This document shows positions 1 through 8,464 of a stretch of 64,000 nucleotides of DNA, one piece after another (position 1 is the stretch's first letter; each line of letters begins with the position of its first letter). The DNA is from JBAXEO01 sp963789515. GTDB taxonomy: Bacteria > Actinomycetota > Coriobacteriia > Anaerosomatales > JAAXUF01. The notes under the pieces were generated by a model. The model made no database searches and was not told the origin of the DNA. It saw nothing but the letters and a program-made list of their open reading frames with translations. The position numbers and the translations under genes are program-made. The stretch covers positions 124,001-188,000 of the forward strand of contig CAWBKW010000002.1 in NCBI GenBank assembly GCA_963789515.1, written 5' to 3'.

Positions 1-2
1 CG

Positions 3-245
3 ATCGGGGCGCACACGCTGGAGTTCTGGTCGGTCGACAACGCCGGCAACGTCGAGGCCACACAGACCGCGACCTTCACCGTCACTGACGCGCTCGTGAT
101 GCTCGAACCGTTCGGCCTGTCGCCGGCCCGCTTCAGCGCGCCGCCGAGCGAGACACTCCTCGCCGTCTCGGTGATCGCGGGCAGACGGCCGCCCATCGGT
201 TTTGCAGGTGTCGCGGCGAGGCCCGGCTTCACCGACTTCAGCTAG
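3..245 (+). CDS. C-terminal end of a secreted/cell-surface repeat protein (partial)
   Basis: The window opens inside this gene, and 80 codons remain before the TAG stop. The first residues (EFWSVDNAGNVEATQTATF) match the repeat seen at the end of Ig-like/OmpL47-type beta-sandwich domains in large exported proteins. The remaining ~50 residues are low-complexity and not recognised. Function cannot be assigned. The only neighbour visible is the Fur-family gene downstream, which has its own control region, so the two are probably transcribed separately. Confidence 0.55.
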   Translation: MGAHTLEFWSVDNAGNVEATQTATFTVTDALVMLEPFGLSPARFSAPPSETLLAVSVIAGRRPPIGFAGVAARPGFTDFS

Positions 246-315
246 CACCGCGAAGGCGCCCGGTCGAGGGGCACAGCCGACAACGCCAATTCTGGGGTAC
301 ACTCCAACCGTAAGT

Positions 316-334
316 GATAACGGTTCTCATTATC
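316..334. promoter_or_regulatory. Fur/Zur-type operator
   Basis: The 19 bases GATAACGGTTCTCATTATC match the classical 19-bp Fur box (GATAATGATAATCATTATC) at 15 of 19 positions, with outer arms GATAA/TTATC forming an inverted repeat. The site ends 12 bases before the ATG of the Fur-family gene. Placement implies autoregulation of the regulator and metal-dependent control of the cbiMQO genes behind it. Whether Fe, Zn, Ni or Co is sensed cannot be told from the operator. Confidence 0.7.
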
Positions 335-346
335 GGAGTGTGCTTC

Positions 347-781
347 ATGACCGCAGAGCTGCCGCAGAATCAGCGGGCGTTCGGCTCAGGCCGCATGACC
401 ACCCAGCGCGCGACCATCATCGACGCCGCCGACCTCATGGGGTGTGCGTTCACGGTCGATGACCTCGCCGTCGCGGTTCGAGTGCGCGACGTGTCGCTCG
501 GGCTCGCCACCGTGTACCGGGCCGTCTCGGCGATGGAGGCGAGTGGCTGGCTCGAGCGCGTGGGAGAGCGGTCCGGCAGCGCACTGTACGCGCGTTGCCC
601 GGCCTCAGGGCACCACCACCATCACCTGATCTGCACCGGCTGCGGCCGCTTGGAGCCTGCCAGCTGTCCGCTCGGGACCGCCGCTGAGGACGCTGCGACG
701 GCGAGCGGCTTCGTTGTGACCGGCCACGACGTCACGCTCTACGGTATCTGTCCCGAGTGCGCTTCCAGGGGGGAGGGCTAG
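347..781 (+). CDS. Fur-family metalloregulator (Fur/Zur/Nur-like)
   Basis: A 144-residue metal-sensing repressor. The N-terminal winged helix contains the family's LATVYRAVSAMEASGWLERV recognition region. A run of five histidines before LICTGCGRLEP forms the metal-sensing segment, and the pairs CTGC and CPEC look like a structural zinc site. I chose the ATG at 347 because GGAG lies 8 bases upstream. An earlier in-frame GTG at 314 would sit inside the Fur box and add 11 unconserved residues. The gene is followed after 1 base by cbiM, so regulator and importer form one operon. The sensed metal is unresolved; coupling to CbiMQO favours Ni, Co or Zn over Fe. Confidence 0.85.
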   Translation: MTAELPQNQRAFGSGRMTTQRATIIDAADLMGCAFTVDDLAVAVRVRDVSLGLATVYRAVSAMEASGWLERVGERSGSALYARCPASGHHHHHLICTGCGRLEPASCPLGTAAEDAATASGFVVTGHDVTLYGICPECASRGEG

Positions 782-782
782 G

Positions 783-1580
783 GTGTCACACATCCACATC
801 CCTGACGGGGTGTTGCCGCTCTGGCTCGTCCTCGTCGGATGGGTGGTCCTTGCCGCCTTGGTGGCGCTGGCGGTTCGTCGTGCTTCGGCGCTCGACTTGA
901 GTCGCCGCGTCCCGCTCGTCGGAGCCGTCGCCGCGCTCATGCTCGTCGCGATGTCGAGCGAGGTCATCCCCATTGCGTACCACATCAACCTGACGGTGCT
1001 CGCCGGCATCCTTCTCGGGCCGTGGCTTTCGATCATCACCGCCGTCATCGTCAATGTGATGCTCGCCTTGCTGGGACACGGCGGTGTCACCGTCATCGGC
1101 CTGAACACCCTGGTGATCTCCACCGAGATGATCGTCGGCTGGTTGCTCTTCGGGCAGTTCGTGCGGCTGTTCGGTCGGCGGCACCCGTCCGCTTCCGCAG
1201 CGGTCGCCACGGTCCTGGCCTTGGCGCTCTCGACCACGCTGCTGGTGGTGATCGTCGCGCTCGGCGGCGCCCCGGCTGCCGCGAGGGAATCCGGCGCGTT
1301 CGACCCCGGGACCCTCTCCTTTTCCAACCCGCTCAGTGGAGGGGTGGTCACCAACGCCGTCCTTGTGCCCGGCGCCGAGGAACAGCAGCCCGAGAAACTC
1401 TCGGTGAAGCGGTTCGCGACCATGGTCTTCGTGCTCGGCTCGATCGGGTGGGTGCTCGAAGCGCTGATCACGGCGCTCATAGTCGGGTTCGTCGCGCGCG
1501 TAAGGCCGGGACTCGTCTTCGAGGGTGCGTCCGGTGTGGCCCCGCGCGAGCCGCTGGGTGACGAGGGGACGCATCGCTAG
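783..1580 (+). CDS. cbiM: ECF-type metal transporter substrate-capture/permease subunit CbiM/NikM-like
   Basis: Integral membrane protein of 265 residues with about seven hydrophobic segments. The family hallmark is the N-terminal motif, here MSHIHIPDG; in CbiM/NikM proteins the extreme N-terminus and its histidine coordinate Co2+ or Ni2+. This protein has one extra residue (Ser) before the first His, and removal of Met would leave S-H-I-H. Start is GTG, 1 base after the regulator stop. The downstream genes supply the CbiQ transmembrane and CbiO ATPase subunits. No separate CbiN/NikN small subunit is seen. Substrate is a divalent transition metal, not resolved further. Confidence 0.85.
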   Translation: MSHIHIPDGVLPLWLVLVGWVVLAALVALAVRRASALDLSRRVPLVGAVAALMLVAMSSEVIPIAYHINLTVLAGILLGPWLSIITAVIVNVMLALLGHGGVTVIGLNTLVISTEMIVGWLLFGQFVRLFGRRHPSASAAVATVLALALSTTLLVVIVALGGAPAAARESGAFDPGTLSFSNPLSGGVVTNAVLVPGAEEQQPEKLSVKRFATMVFVLGSIGWVLEALITALIVGFVARVRPGLVFEGASGVAPREPLGDEGTHR

Positions 1581-2389
1581 TGGACATCGCACGCGTCGAC
1601 TCATCAGCGACCAGAGGCACCTCGGCGTTGAACCGCACAGTGCCGCGGGCCAAGCTGCTCGCGTTCGGACTCGTGCTCGCCGCTGTGGTGGTCAGCACGA
1701 ACGTGCTCGTGGTCGGCGCGACGGCCGTCGCCTTGGTCGCTGTCATCGTGGGACAGCGGCTCCCGTGGCGGCCGATGCTGCTCCTCGCCGCCTACCCCGG
1801 CATCTTCGCCGCACTCTACGCTTTCGCCGCTGCGACCGGCTGGCTCACGGCGGCGCTCATCATCGCCAAGGCGGTCACGGCGGCGCTTGCCGCAGTGCTG
1901 CTCATGTTCACGACACCCTATCCCCAGGTCTTCGCTCCGATTCAGCGCGTGATGCCGACGGTCATCGGCGACGCACTCCTGATGACCTACCGGTCGCTGT
2001 TCTTGTTGCTCGAGAAGTTCGCGCACACGCTGACCGCGGTCAAGCTGCGCGCCGGGCTCGTCGGCACCAACCCCGTCCGGTCGGCGGCCACCATCACGCG
2101 GTCCTTGGGTGGAGTGCTGCTCTACTCGATCGATCTGTCGCAGCGCACGCACGACGTCATGCACCTGCGCGGCTACGACGGACGGCTCGTCGTGACGCCC
2201 CAGCCGTCGGTCTCGGCCGGTCTGGATCGCAGCGTCGCCTTGGCAGGAGTGCTCGTCGCGGTGGTTGCTGTCGCGTGGCGCATGTGGTGGCCCGTGCTCA
2301 ATCCGTATGCGTGGATCCCGCCCCTGGTGGCGGTCGTGTTGCTCGCCGGCGCGCTCTTGGGGCGCGCCTTCAGAAGGGACTCGGCATGA
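1580..2389 (+). CDS. cbiQ: ECF transporter transmembrane component CbiQ-like
   Basis: Membrane protein of 269 residues with about five or six hydrophobic helices. The segment SQRTHDVMHLRGYDG at mid-protein corresponds to the cytoplasmic coupling helix with the conserved A/M-x-x-R-G signature by which T components contact their ATPase. The GTG start overlaps the last base of the cbiM stop and the TGA overlaps the ATG of cbiO, so the three genes are translationally coupled. It transmits ATP-driven movement from CbiO to the CbiM capture subunit. Confidence 0.85.
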   Translation: MDIARVDSSATRGTSALNRTVPRAKLLAFGLVLAAVVVSTNVLVVGATAVALVAVIVGQRLPWRPMLLLAAYPGIFAALYAFAAATGWLTAALIIAKAVTAALAAVLLMFTTPYPQVFAPIQRVMPTVIGDALLMTYRSLFLLLEKFAHTLTAVKLRAGLVGTNPVRSAATITRSLGGVLLYSIDLSQRTHDVMHLRGYDGRLVVTPQPSVSAGLDRSVALAGVLVAVVAVAWRMWWPVLNPYAWIPPLVAVVLLAGALLGRAFRRDSA

Positions 2390-3279
2390 GCGAGGCGGTC
2401 GGTGTGCACGTTCACCCACACATCCACCATGGCTCGTCACCTGACGAGGTGGTGCGCGTCAGCTGTGTGAGGCATCGCTACGAGGACGGCACCGAGGTCT
2501 CGTTGTGCGGCCTCGACGTGGTCGCCCGCAGGGGACAGCGCGTGGCCGTGCTGGGCCCCAACGGCTCGGGCAAGACGACCCTGCTCTTCCACCTGCTCGG
2601 CCTGCTCCGCAGCGAAGAGGGGATCGTCGAGGTGTTCGGCGTAGACCCCGCGCGACGGTGGAAGGACGTCCGCAAGCGCATCGGCGTGGTGCTCCAGAAC
2701 GTCGACGAGCAGATCCTCGCACCGAGCGTGCTCGACGACGTGGCCTTCTCTCCTCGGCAGTACGGCGTGCCGGAGCCCGAGGTCCGCGAGCGGGTCTCGG
2801 CGGTGCTGTCGCGCCTGGGGATCGAGCACCTCTCGGCGCGTGTCCCGCACAACCTGTCCGGCGGCGAGAAGCGCAAGGTGGCGCTCGCCGGCGCGCTGGT
2901 GATGGGTCCCGAACTGCTCGTGCTCGACGAGCCGTTCGAGGGGCTCGACCCGGCCTCACGTACCGAGTTGATCGCGCTCATCGGCCAACACGCCGAGGAG
3001 GGCGGCACCGTGATCATGTCGACGCACGACATCGATACCGTGCCCGAGTTCGCCGACTACTGCTACGTGCTCGCGAGCGGGGGCGCCATCGTGCTCGAGG
3101 GGACGCCCGCCGAGGTGTTCGCGCATCCGGATGTGCTCGCCGGCGGAAACATCCGTCCTCCGCTGCTCGCCGAGATGTTCGCCCGGCTCCGCGTGCTCGA
3201 TCCCGGCGCGCCTGAGCCCGAACTCACCGTGGACGCGGCTGCGAGGGCCCTGGCCGACTGGAAGTGCGAGCGGGTGTAG
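2386..3279 (+). CDS. cbiO: ECF transporter ATPase CbiO-like with His-rich N-terminus
   Basis: ABC ATPase of 297 residues powering the metal importer. Walker A is GPNGSGKTT (residues 57-65), followed by a Q-loop VLQNVDEQI, signature LSGGEKRK, Walker B LLVLDEPFEGLDP and switch STHD. Before the nucleotide-binding domain is a short histidine-rich leader (VHVHPHIHH, residues 7-15) that could bind metal in the cytoplasm. The C-terminus extends about 45 residues past the domain core. The start is fixed by ATGA overlap with cbiQ. An open frame extends far upstream but only overlaps cbiM/cbiQ out of frame. Confidence 0.9.
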   Translation: MSEAVGVHVHPHIHHGSSPDEVVRVSCVRHRYEDGTEVSLCGLDVVARRGQRVAVLGPNGSGKTTLLFHLLGLLRSEEGIVEVFGVDPARRWKDVRKRIGVVLQNVDEQILAPSVLDDVAFSPRQYGVPEPEVRERVSAVLSRLGIEHLSARVPHNLSGGEKRKVALAGALVMGPELLVLDEPFEGLDPASRTELIALIGQHAEEGGTVIMSTHDIDTVPEFADYCYVLASGGAIVLEGTPAEVFAHPDVLAGGNIRPPLLAEMFARLRVLDPGAPEPELTVDAAARALADWKCERV

Positions 3280-3286
3280 CGCCGGC

Positions 3287-5329
3287 TCAGACGTTGTCGC
3301 GGAGGATCTCCGAGTACCACGTGCGCCGGAAGACCTCCGCGTCGCCATCGAATGCGACGACTTCGTTCTCGAGGAAGAACGTCGTCGCGTCGCAGGAAAG
3401 CGCGCTCTGGGTTTCGACGCGAACATGCCAGCCGTCGCGGTCGATCGTAACGGTCCGTAGGCATTCGGCGCGCGCCGAGCCCGGGTCATCGGGCAGGACA
3501 CTCCAGCGATCGATGCCTGCGTGTTCATAGGCGGTCCCGGTCGCCGAGATGTCCGCGTGATACGACTGCCGGTCCTCGATGGTGACAACGCCGGTCTGCG
3601 GGTCGATGGCCCGCTCGCGCGTCCTTTCGGCCGACTCAACGATGTCGCCGACCACCGGGCCTGAGTGCTCGGCAGGCGGGAAGGTCGGCGTCTGCATGGC
3701 CCGGTCAGATCCGGCGTCTCGGACCGGCAGCTCAAGTACGCTCGAGCCGTCCGCGATGAGTGACAGCCGAACGGGCTCGGGCGAGGGCCACAGCTGCGGC
3801 CAGTACGCCGAGGAGACCGCGAGGCGCAGCCGGCTGCCCGCGGGCAGCCGCTCGCCGATCGCGTTGAGCGCAACCTCCACGCCGTATCGCCAGCCCGGCG
3901 CCAAGGCGACCGGGTGCTCGTGGCCGTCACGATGGGTCAGGTTGAGCGCTCCCCAGCTGAGCAGAGTCGAGGCGCCGTCCGGGGTCACGGAGCAGAGCCG
4001 CACCGCGAGTAGCGCCTGCGGACGGTCTGACTCGACCGTCAGCCGCACGACGGGGCGGCCAAGCAGCTCGAGCGGGCTCTCCAGCGCCGGTGTCTCGAAG
4101 AGGAGCGACCGGTCGTCGTCGTAGGCCTGGTCGGTCGCCATCTCGGCGGCGAGTCCGTTCGCGCACCAGACGCCGGCGGCCAGCCCGCAGCTCTGGTCGG
4201 GCTCGAGTGAGAGCCGCGTGTCCCCGGCGGCCGCCGAGGTCTGCGTCGAGGGCGTGCGGTCCGCCGTCGCACGCGCGAGGCCACCGACGGAGCCGGTGCT
4301 GGCCGGCGGCGTGAGCGCGAATAGGGCGGAGCTAACGCTCGGCGGCGGCCACGATGGCTCGGAGACCCAGCGGCCGGGCCGGTCGGCGTAGAACTCGGCG
4401 GGGGGAAGCGACTCCTGGATCCACGCGCGCAGAAGCGGCTCGTCCATCACGCCGCTGTCCGTGCCGAGCAGCCACCGTTCGAACCAGCGCACGCACTCCT
4501 GCAGGAATCCCACGGCGGGGCCGGGTACACCGCGCTCCGGGAAGATGTGGCCCCACGGCCCGATGATCCCGCGCCGCGGGCCCGGCAGCTTCTCCAACAG
4601 CCTTGGGACGGCGTTGGTGTACGCGTCGGCCCATCCGCCGACCACGAGCACCGGCACCTCGATCGCCGAGTACTCCTCCGCCACTGAACCGTGTCGCCAG
4701 AACTCGTCGCGGCGCTGGTGGGCGACCCAGTCCTCGAGGTAGGGAGGGGTCGCATCCAGACGCTTCATCCAGCTCTCACGCCATCCGGGACCCACGATGG
4801 CCGGATCGGCGGGCCGCGCGTTGAACGCGAGCATCCACGACGCCCATTTGAGCATGTCGCCGCCGAGCAGACACCCGCCCGCGTAGTGGCAGTCATCGGC
4901 GTAGCGGTCGTCGGTCGAGTAGAGCGTCACGACCGCCTTGAGCTGAGGCGGCCGAAGCGCCGCGATCTGGAGCCCGTTGAAGCCGCCCCACGAGTAGCCG
5001 ATCATTCCCACCGCGCCGCTGCACCACGGCTGCGCCTCAAGCCACGCCAGGACCTCGAGCGCGTCGGCCTGCTCCTGCGCGAGGTACTCGCCGAGACACA
5101 CGCCGTCGGAGTCGCCGGTTCCCCGCAGGTCGACCCGCACGCCGGCGAACCCACGCGCCGCGAAGTAGGGATGCCGGCTCGCGTCCTCGGCGGCAGTCGC
5201 GTCGTCCTTGCGGTAGGGGAGGTACTCGAGAATCGCCGGGACTCTGTGCTGCGCACCGGCATCGTCGGGAAGCCACAGCCGTGCCGACAGCCGACAGCCG
5301 TCCGACAGGGGGATCCACGCGTCGGTCAC
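3287..5329 (-). CDS. CocE/NonD family alpha/beta hydrolase (X-Pro dipeptidyl-peptidase-like)
   Basis: About 680 residues. The N-terminal half is an alpha/beta-hydrolase domain with the nucleophile elbow GYSWGG (Ser near residue 113) and a downstream GPWGH histidine motif. The C-terminal half is a jelly-roll domain (LLGRPVVRLTVES...GSRLRLAVSSAYWPQ) typical of cocaine esterase and X-prolyl dipeptidyl aminopeptidase relatives. Substrate is unknown; most such proteins are hydrolases of esters or acylated amino acids, and there is no signal peptide. The start is uncertain: GTG at 5329 fits the family (about ten residues before IPLSDG), while an ATG at 5476 with a GGAAG ribosome site would add 49 unconserved residues into the divergent promoter region. 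Confidence 0.8.
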   Translation of the reverse strand: MTDAWIPLSDGCRLSARLWLPDDAGAQHRVPAILEYLPYRKDDATAAEDASRHPYFAARGFAGVRVDLRGTGDSDGVCLGEYLAQEQADALEVLAWLEAQPWCSGAVGMIGYSWGGFNGLQIAALRPPQLKAVVTLYSTDDRYADDCHYAGGCLLGGDMLKWASWMLAFNARPADPAIVGPGWRESWMKRLDATPPYLEDWVAHQRRDEFWRHGSVAEEYSAIEVPVLVVGGWADAYTNAVPRLLEKLPGPRRGIIGPWGHIFPERGVPGPAVGFLQECVRWFERWLLGTDSGVMDEPLLRAWIQESLPPAEFYADRPGRWVSEPSWPPPSVSSALFALTPPASTGSVGGLARATADRTPSTQTSAAAGDTRLSLEPDQSCGLAAGVWCANGLAAEMATDQAYDDDRSLLFETPALESPLELLGRPVVRLTVESDRPQALLAVRLCSVTPDGASTLLSWGALNLTHRDGHEHPVALAPGWRYGVEVALNAIGERLPAGSRLRLAVSSAYWPQLWPSPEPVRLSLIADGSSVLELPVRDAGSDRAMQTPTFPPAEHSGPVVGDIVESAERTRERAIDPQTGVVTIEDRQSYHADISATGTAYEHAGIDRWSVLPDDPGSARAECLRTVTIDRDGWHVRVETQSALSCDATTFFLENEVVAFDGDAEVFRRTWYSEILRDNV

Positions 5330-5502
5330 TTCGCGAACCAGCGTCCCCAGCCCCTCCGTCTCGTCGCCGCCCGTCGCCGTTCGCGGGCCTCGCGACCACT
5401 GTACGCCGCGCGACGCGACGAGGCACCACTGAGCAGGTAGAATGTGCCGCAGAGCAGTCCCTCGCGGGACCGTCATCCGGCTCGCTTCCGCTTGGAGGTC
5501 GC

Positions 5503-6072
5503 GTGGACGTCCTGACCGGCATCACGCTCGCTGCGCCCGCCGGCGTCAACGCCTACATCCCGCTGCTGGCCGTGGCGCTCGCCGAGCGGTTCGGCTGGGT
5601 CCAGCTTCGCGAGCCTTTCGACCTGCTCGGATCGTGGTGGTTCATCGCGCTCGTGGCCGTGCTTCTCGTGGTGGAACTCGTGGCCGACAAGGTACCAGCG
5701 GTCGATCACGCCAACGACGCGATACAGACGTTCGTCCGGCCGGCCGCCGGCGGCCTGGTGGCCGTGGCGTCGTCCGGAAACGGTCGCGTGGAGCCGTGGC
5801 TACTGCTCGTGGCGGGCGTCCTGATCGCTGGCGGCGTTCACGCCGTCAAGGCGACCGCGCGTCCGGTGATCAACGCCGTCACCGGTGGGGTCGGAGCGCC
5901 GGTCGTGTCCACGGCCGAGGACGTCGGTGCTGCAGGCGTCTCGGTGATGGCGTTCGTTCTTCCGCTCCTGACGTTCCTGCTGGTCTCGGCGGGGCTGGCG
6001 TTCGCGGTGTGGGCGATCCTGCGGTGGCGTCGCCGGCGAGCCGACAAGCGCACGCAGTCGGCAGCCCCCTAG
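5503..6072 (+). CDS. DUF4126 family membrane protein
   Basis: A 189-residue protein with about five hydrophobic helices, beginning LTGITLAAPAGVNAYIPLL as expected of the DUF4126 family, and ending in a basic tail (RWRRRRADKR). No enzymatic motif is visible and the family's function is unknown. A GGAGG ribosome site lies 4 bases before the GTG start. A TAGAAT hexamer at 5438-5443 could be its -10 element. It is divergent from the CocE-type hydrolase and convergent with the next gene, the two stops overlapping. Confidence 0.75.
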   Translation: MDVLTGITLAAPAGVNAYIPLLAVALAERFGWVQLREPFDLLGSWWFIALVAVLLVVELVADKVPAVDHANDAIQTFVRPAAGGLVAVASSGNGRVEPWLLLVAGVLIAGGVHAVKATARPVINAVTGGVGAPVVSTAEDVGAAGVSVMAFVLPLLTFLLVSAGLAFAVWAILRWRRRRADKRTQSAAP

Positions 6073-6524
6073 CGCTCGATGTCTTCAGGTGTGAGCGTAC
6101 CGCCCGGTCCCTCATGCCCGTGCTGAAGGTGCGCCTTTCGGTTCGTGGCGAGTGTCTGCGTGGCCTGCGCCCGCTTGAAGAGCGCGAGGAGTGCCGTGTT
6201 GCCGACGTCGTTTCTGTAGGCGACGCGAAGAGAGTCCACCGCGCCGTTGTAGTCGCCGGCGTCGAGTTGCCGCTGTCCGAGCTCCCAAAGTCCCAGAACC
6301 CGAGAACGCCGTGCGTACTCGGTGTTCCAGGGTTCAAGCTTGGCCGCGAGCCGAGCGGATTCAGCCTGGCGAGCCAAGCTGCCGGGTTCCTGCGCACGTT
6401 GAGAGGCCGCCACGGCCGTGAGATGGAGTGCGAGCGCGGCTAGCAGCACCGCCAGAGCCACCACTATCGGGACGACGCCGCGTCGGACGTGCACTCTGGG
6501 CGTCGCCGGGTCCGACTGGGTCAT
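6069..6524 (-). CDS. Single-pass membrane protein with TPR-like segment, unknown function
   Basis: A 151-residue protein. After ~20 cytoplasmic residues there is one hydrophobic helix (about residues 20-40), then an alpha-helical region (QDAGDYNGAVDSLRVAYRND-like spacing) that resembles tetratricopeptide repeats. The ATG at 6524 is preceded by GAGGAG at good spacing; upstream in-frame codons lack support. It may be a small scaffold or assembly protein but nothing identifies its partner. The next genes in either direction are separately transcribed. Confidence 0.55.
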   Translation of the reverse strand: MTQSDPATPRVHVRRGVVPIVVALAVLLAALALHLTAVAASQRAQEPGSLARQAESARLAAKLEPWNTEYARRSRVLGLWELGQRQLDAGDYNGAVDSLRVAYRNDVGNTALLALFKRAQATQTLATNRKAHLQHGHEGPGGTLTPEDIER

Positions 6525-6935
6525 CGCGCACTCCTCGGTGTAGCTGACAGACTGAGCCCAGCGACCCCCATGCCGAGTGTCTGCGGTGCCGGCTCGCAGC
6601 GCCAAGCACTCGCTTCGCGCCGGCTGGATCGCGGGGAAGTGATGGACGTCACAGGCACATCGTCGCTACGTCTTTACGCCGCCGGAGCCTGCGATGAAGA
6701 TGTTGGTGCGGCGCTGAGTCGCTGCATCGGACCCCAAGCACGGCCTCCGGCACACACTCGTTGGTCCCCCGCCGACAGCCGGAGGAATCCAGAGGATCGG
6801 ACCACCCATCCATCCTCTGGGAAGCAGAATCAGCCGTCTCCCCCAAGCAGACGGCGCACGCGGCGGCGCGAGGGCCTCAAGCCTCGCGCCGCCGCTCTTC
6901 TCGCGCGGCTCGGGGGACGGATAGCGCTCTCGGAC
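6525..6935. other. Non-coding interval of 411 bases
   Basis: No convincing gene lies here. Open frames crossing it have no family match and no ribosome site. It should hold the promoter of the TPR-like gene on the minus strand and the terminator of the Lrp-type gene (hairpin at 6861-6894). No tRNA-like fold is evident by eye. Confidence 0.5.
6861..6894. terminator. Strong hairpin downstream of the Lrp/AsnC gene
   Basis: A perfect 13-bp inverted repeat (CGGCGGCGCGAGG / CCTCGCGCCGCCG) around an 8-base loop. It sits about 40 bases beyond the stop of the minus-strand Lrp-type gene. There is no clear U-tract on the minus strand, so it may be a U-poor terminator of the kind common in high-GC actinobacteria, or an mRNA-stabilising element. 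Confidence 0.5.
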
Positions 6936-7373
6936 CTAGGTCCCGACCTCCAACTTGCGCCACGTCACCGGCGACGAGAGCACGATCGACGTCGTGGTCT
7001 GCCCGTACGGCAGGAACTTCACCACGATGCGCTCGAGGTGCTCGATCGACGTGACGCCCACCTTCATCACGAAGCCTTCGGTGCCGGTCACGCGATGGAA
7101 CTCGAGCACCTCGGGTGTCTCCACGGCGAGCCGCTCGAGCTGATGCGCGAGCTCTTGGGGGGAGGAGAGCCGAACGAACCCCACGATCCCGTAGCCCGCC
7201 TTCTTCAGGTCCACCTGGGCGTGATAGCCGGTGACGATGCCGCTTGCTTCGAGGCGCCGCACCCGCTCTGCGACTGCGGGAGCCGAAAGCCCGACGTGCC
7301 GGCCGAGCTCGGCGTAGGAGGTGCGAGCATCGTCTTGGAGTGCCGAGAGCAATGCGCGGTCGATCTCGTCCAT
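6936..7373 (-). CDS. Lrp/AsnC family transcriptional regulator
   Basis: A 145-residue protein beginning MDEIDRALLSALQDDARTSY, the canonical AsnC helix-turn-helix start, with the recognition part LGRHVGLSAPAVAERVRRLE. The C-terminal half is a RAM/ligand-binding ferredoxin-like domain (EVLEFHRVTGTEGFVMKV). These proteins are octameric or dimeric regulators responding to amino acids. It is divergent from a membrane protein gene 180 bases away, which may be its target. Confidence 0.88.
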   Translation of the reverse strand: MDEIDRALLSALQDDARTSYAELGRHVGLSAPAVAERVRRLEASGIVTGYHAQVDLKKAGYGIVGFVRLSSPQELAHQLERLAVETPEVLEFHRVTGTEGFVMKVGVTSIEHLERIVVKFLPYGQTTTSIVLSSPVTWRKLEVGT

Positions 7374-7553
7374 GGGGATGCCTTTCGTATCTGCGGACGT
7401 CGGGGCTCAAGCGCACCGAACGCCATCGTAGCAATGTGCCTACGTTTCGTCGCAGGCGTGCGTCGCACTCCATCGCGAGGGCTGCGGAACTCGCGGACGT
7501 GCTGGTAGACTGGCTCGGACCCGCGCACCCAACACACGCTTGGAGAGTCACCG

Positions 7554-8258
7554 ATGAACACGAAGCCCTCCTCGGCCACCGTCGGTATCGTTATCGCTGC
7601 CGTGGCCGTCCTCTCGGCACTGGTCGCCTATCTTCTCTACACCATCCCGGCAGTGAAAGGGCTCGGCGACAAGGTGAAGCTGCCGCTGTTCCACGGCGCT
7701 TCCACCTGGGTCGACCTCATGCTCTTCGTGTTCATGGGGATCGCGGCCGTCGCCTACTTGGCTACTCGGCGCGACTCGGTCTACGCGTGGGAGGTCGGCC
7801 TGCGCGCCATCGCGGCCCCGCTCTGGCTCATCAACAGCGTGCTCGGCCTCATCGCGGCGCTCAACACCTGGGACTTCACCGGCTCGAAGGAGTCGCCGTT
7901 CTCGGCGGTGATGCAGGACCCCCGGCTGGTCGCACAGATGCTCATACTCCTCGGCGTCGCCATGCTGCTGCTGCTGGACTGGCTCGTACTTGAGAAGCGC
8001 TCACACAAGGCGATCGCCGACATCATCTTCGTCATCTTCGGTGTCGTTCTCCTGAGCGACATCTTCCTCGACCCCGCCAAGCGCGCTCTGCATCCCGACA
8101 GCCCGGTCCTCAACTCCGGCTTCGAGATCAAGGGGCCGTTCTTTGGGATCGTCTTGTCGATCCTGGCGATCACCCTCCTGCTCTCGTGGCTCGTGAGCCG
8201 CTACGTCCGTCCCGAGCCCGCCGAGCCGCCGACAGCGCTTCCCGCCGCGACAGAGTAG
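7554..8258 (+). CDS. Polytopic membrane protein, unknown function
   Basis: A 234-residue protein with roughly six hydrophobic helices and a short proline-rich C-terminal tail. Conserved-looking features are a histidine in KLPLFHGASTWVD between helices 1 and 2 and a tryptophan-rich helix (AAPLWLINSVLGL). The overall layout recalls small quinone- or heme-associated membrane proteins, but no ligand pair is certain and I do not assign a function. It is divergent from the Lrp-type regulator. Confidence 0.6.
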   Translation: MNTKPSSATVGIVIAAVAVLSALVAYLLYTIPAVKGLGDKVKLPLFHGASTWVDLMLFVFMGIAAVAYLATRRDSVYAWEVGLRAIAAPLWLINSVLGLIAALNTWDFTGSKESPFSAVMQDPRLVAQMLILLGVAMLLLLDWLVLEKRSHKAIADIIFVIFGVVLLSDIFLDPAKRALHPDSPVLNSGFEIKGPFFGIVLSILAITLLLSWLVSRYVRPEPAEPPTALPAATE

Positions 8259-8464
8259 CTCGGGGGAGTGGGCGCCGAACCGGGCGGCCGACTCCGCGGG
8301 GCCAAGACGACGTCGCGAATCGCAGCGCATCGTTGGGCGCCTTGTCTCTCGCGCGCTTGCTCACTGCGACGATGCGGCGCCACAGGAGTCAAGTGCTCCG
8401 CGCCATCAGCCGATACAAGTGCCATTAGTAGCCACTAATCGTCTGTTGGTGAGGAGAGGACGGC

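Noticed and set aside
6489..7508. 339-codon plus-strand frame across the 6.5-7.5 kb interval
   Set aside because: Lacks recognisable domains and overlaps the clear Lrp/AsnC gene on the other strand.
8425..8438. Short inverted repeat TTAGT-4-ACTAA before the c-di-GMP gene
   Set aside because: Only five-base arms, no promoter element in register; could be chance.
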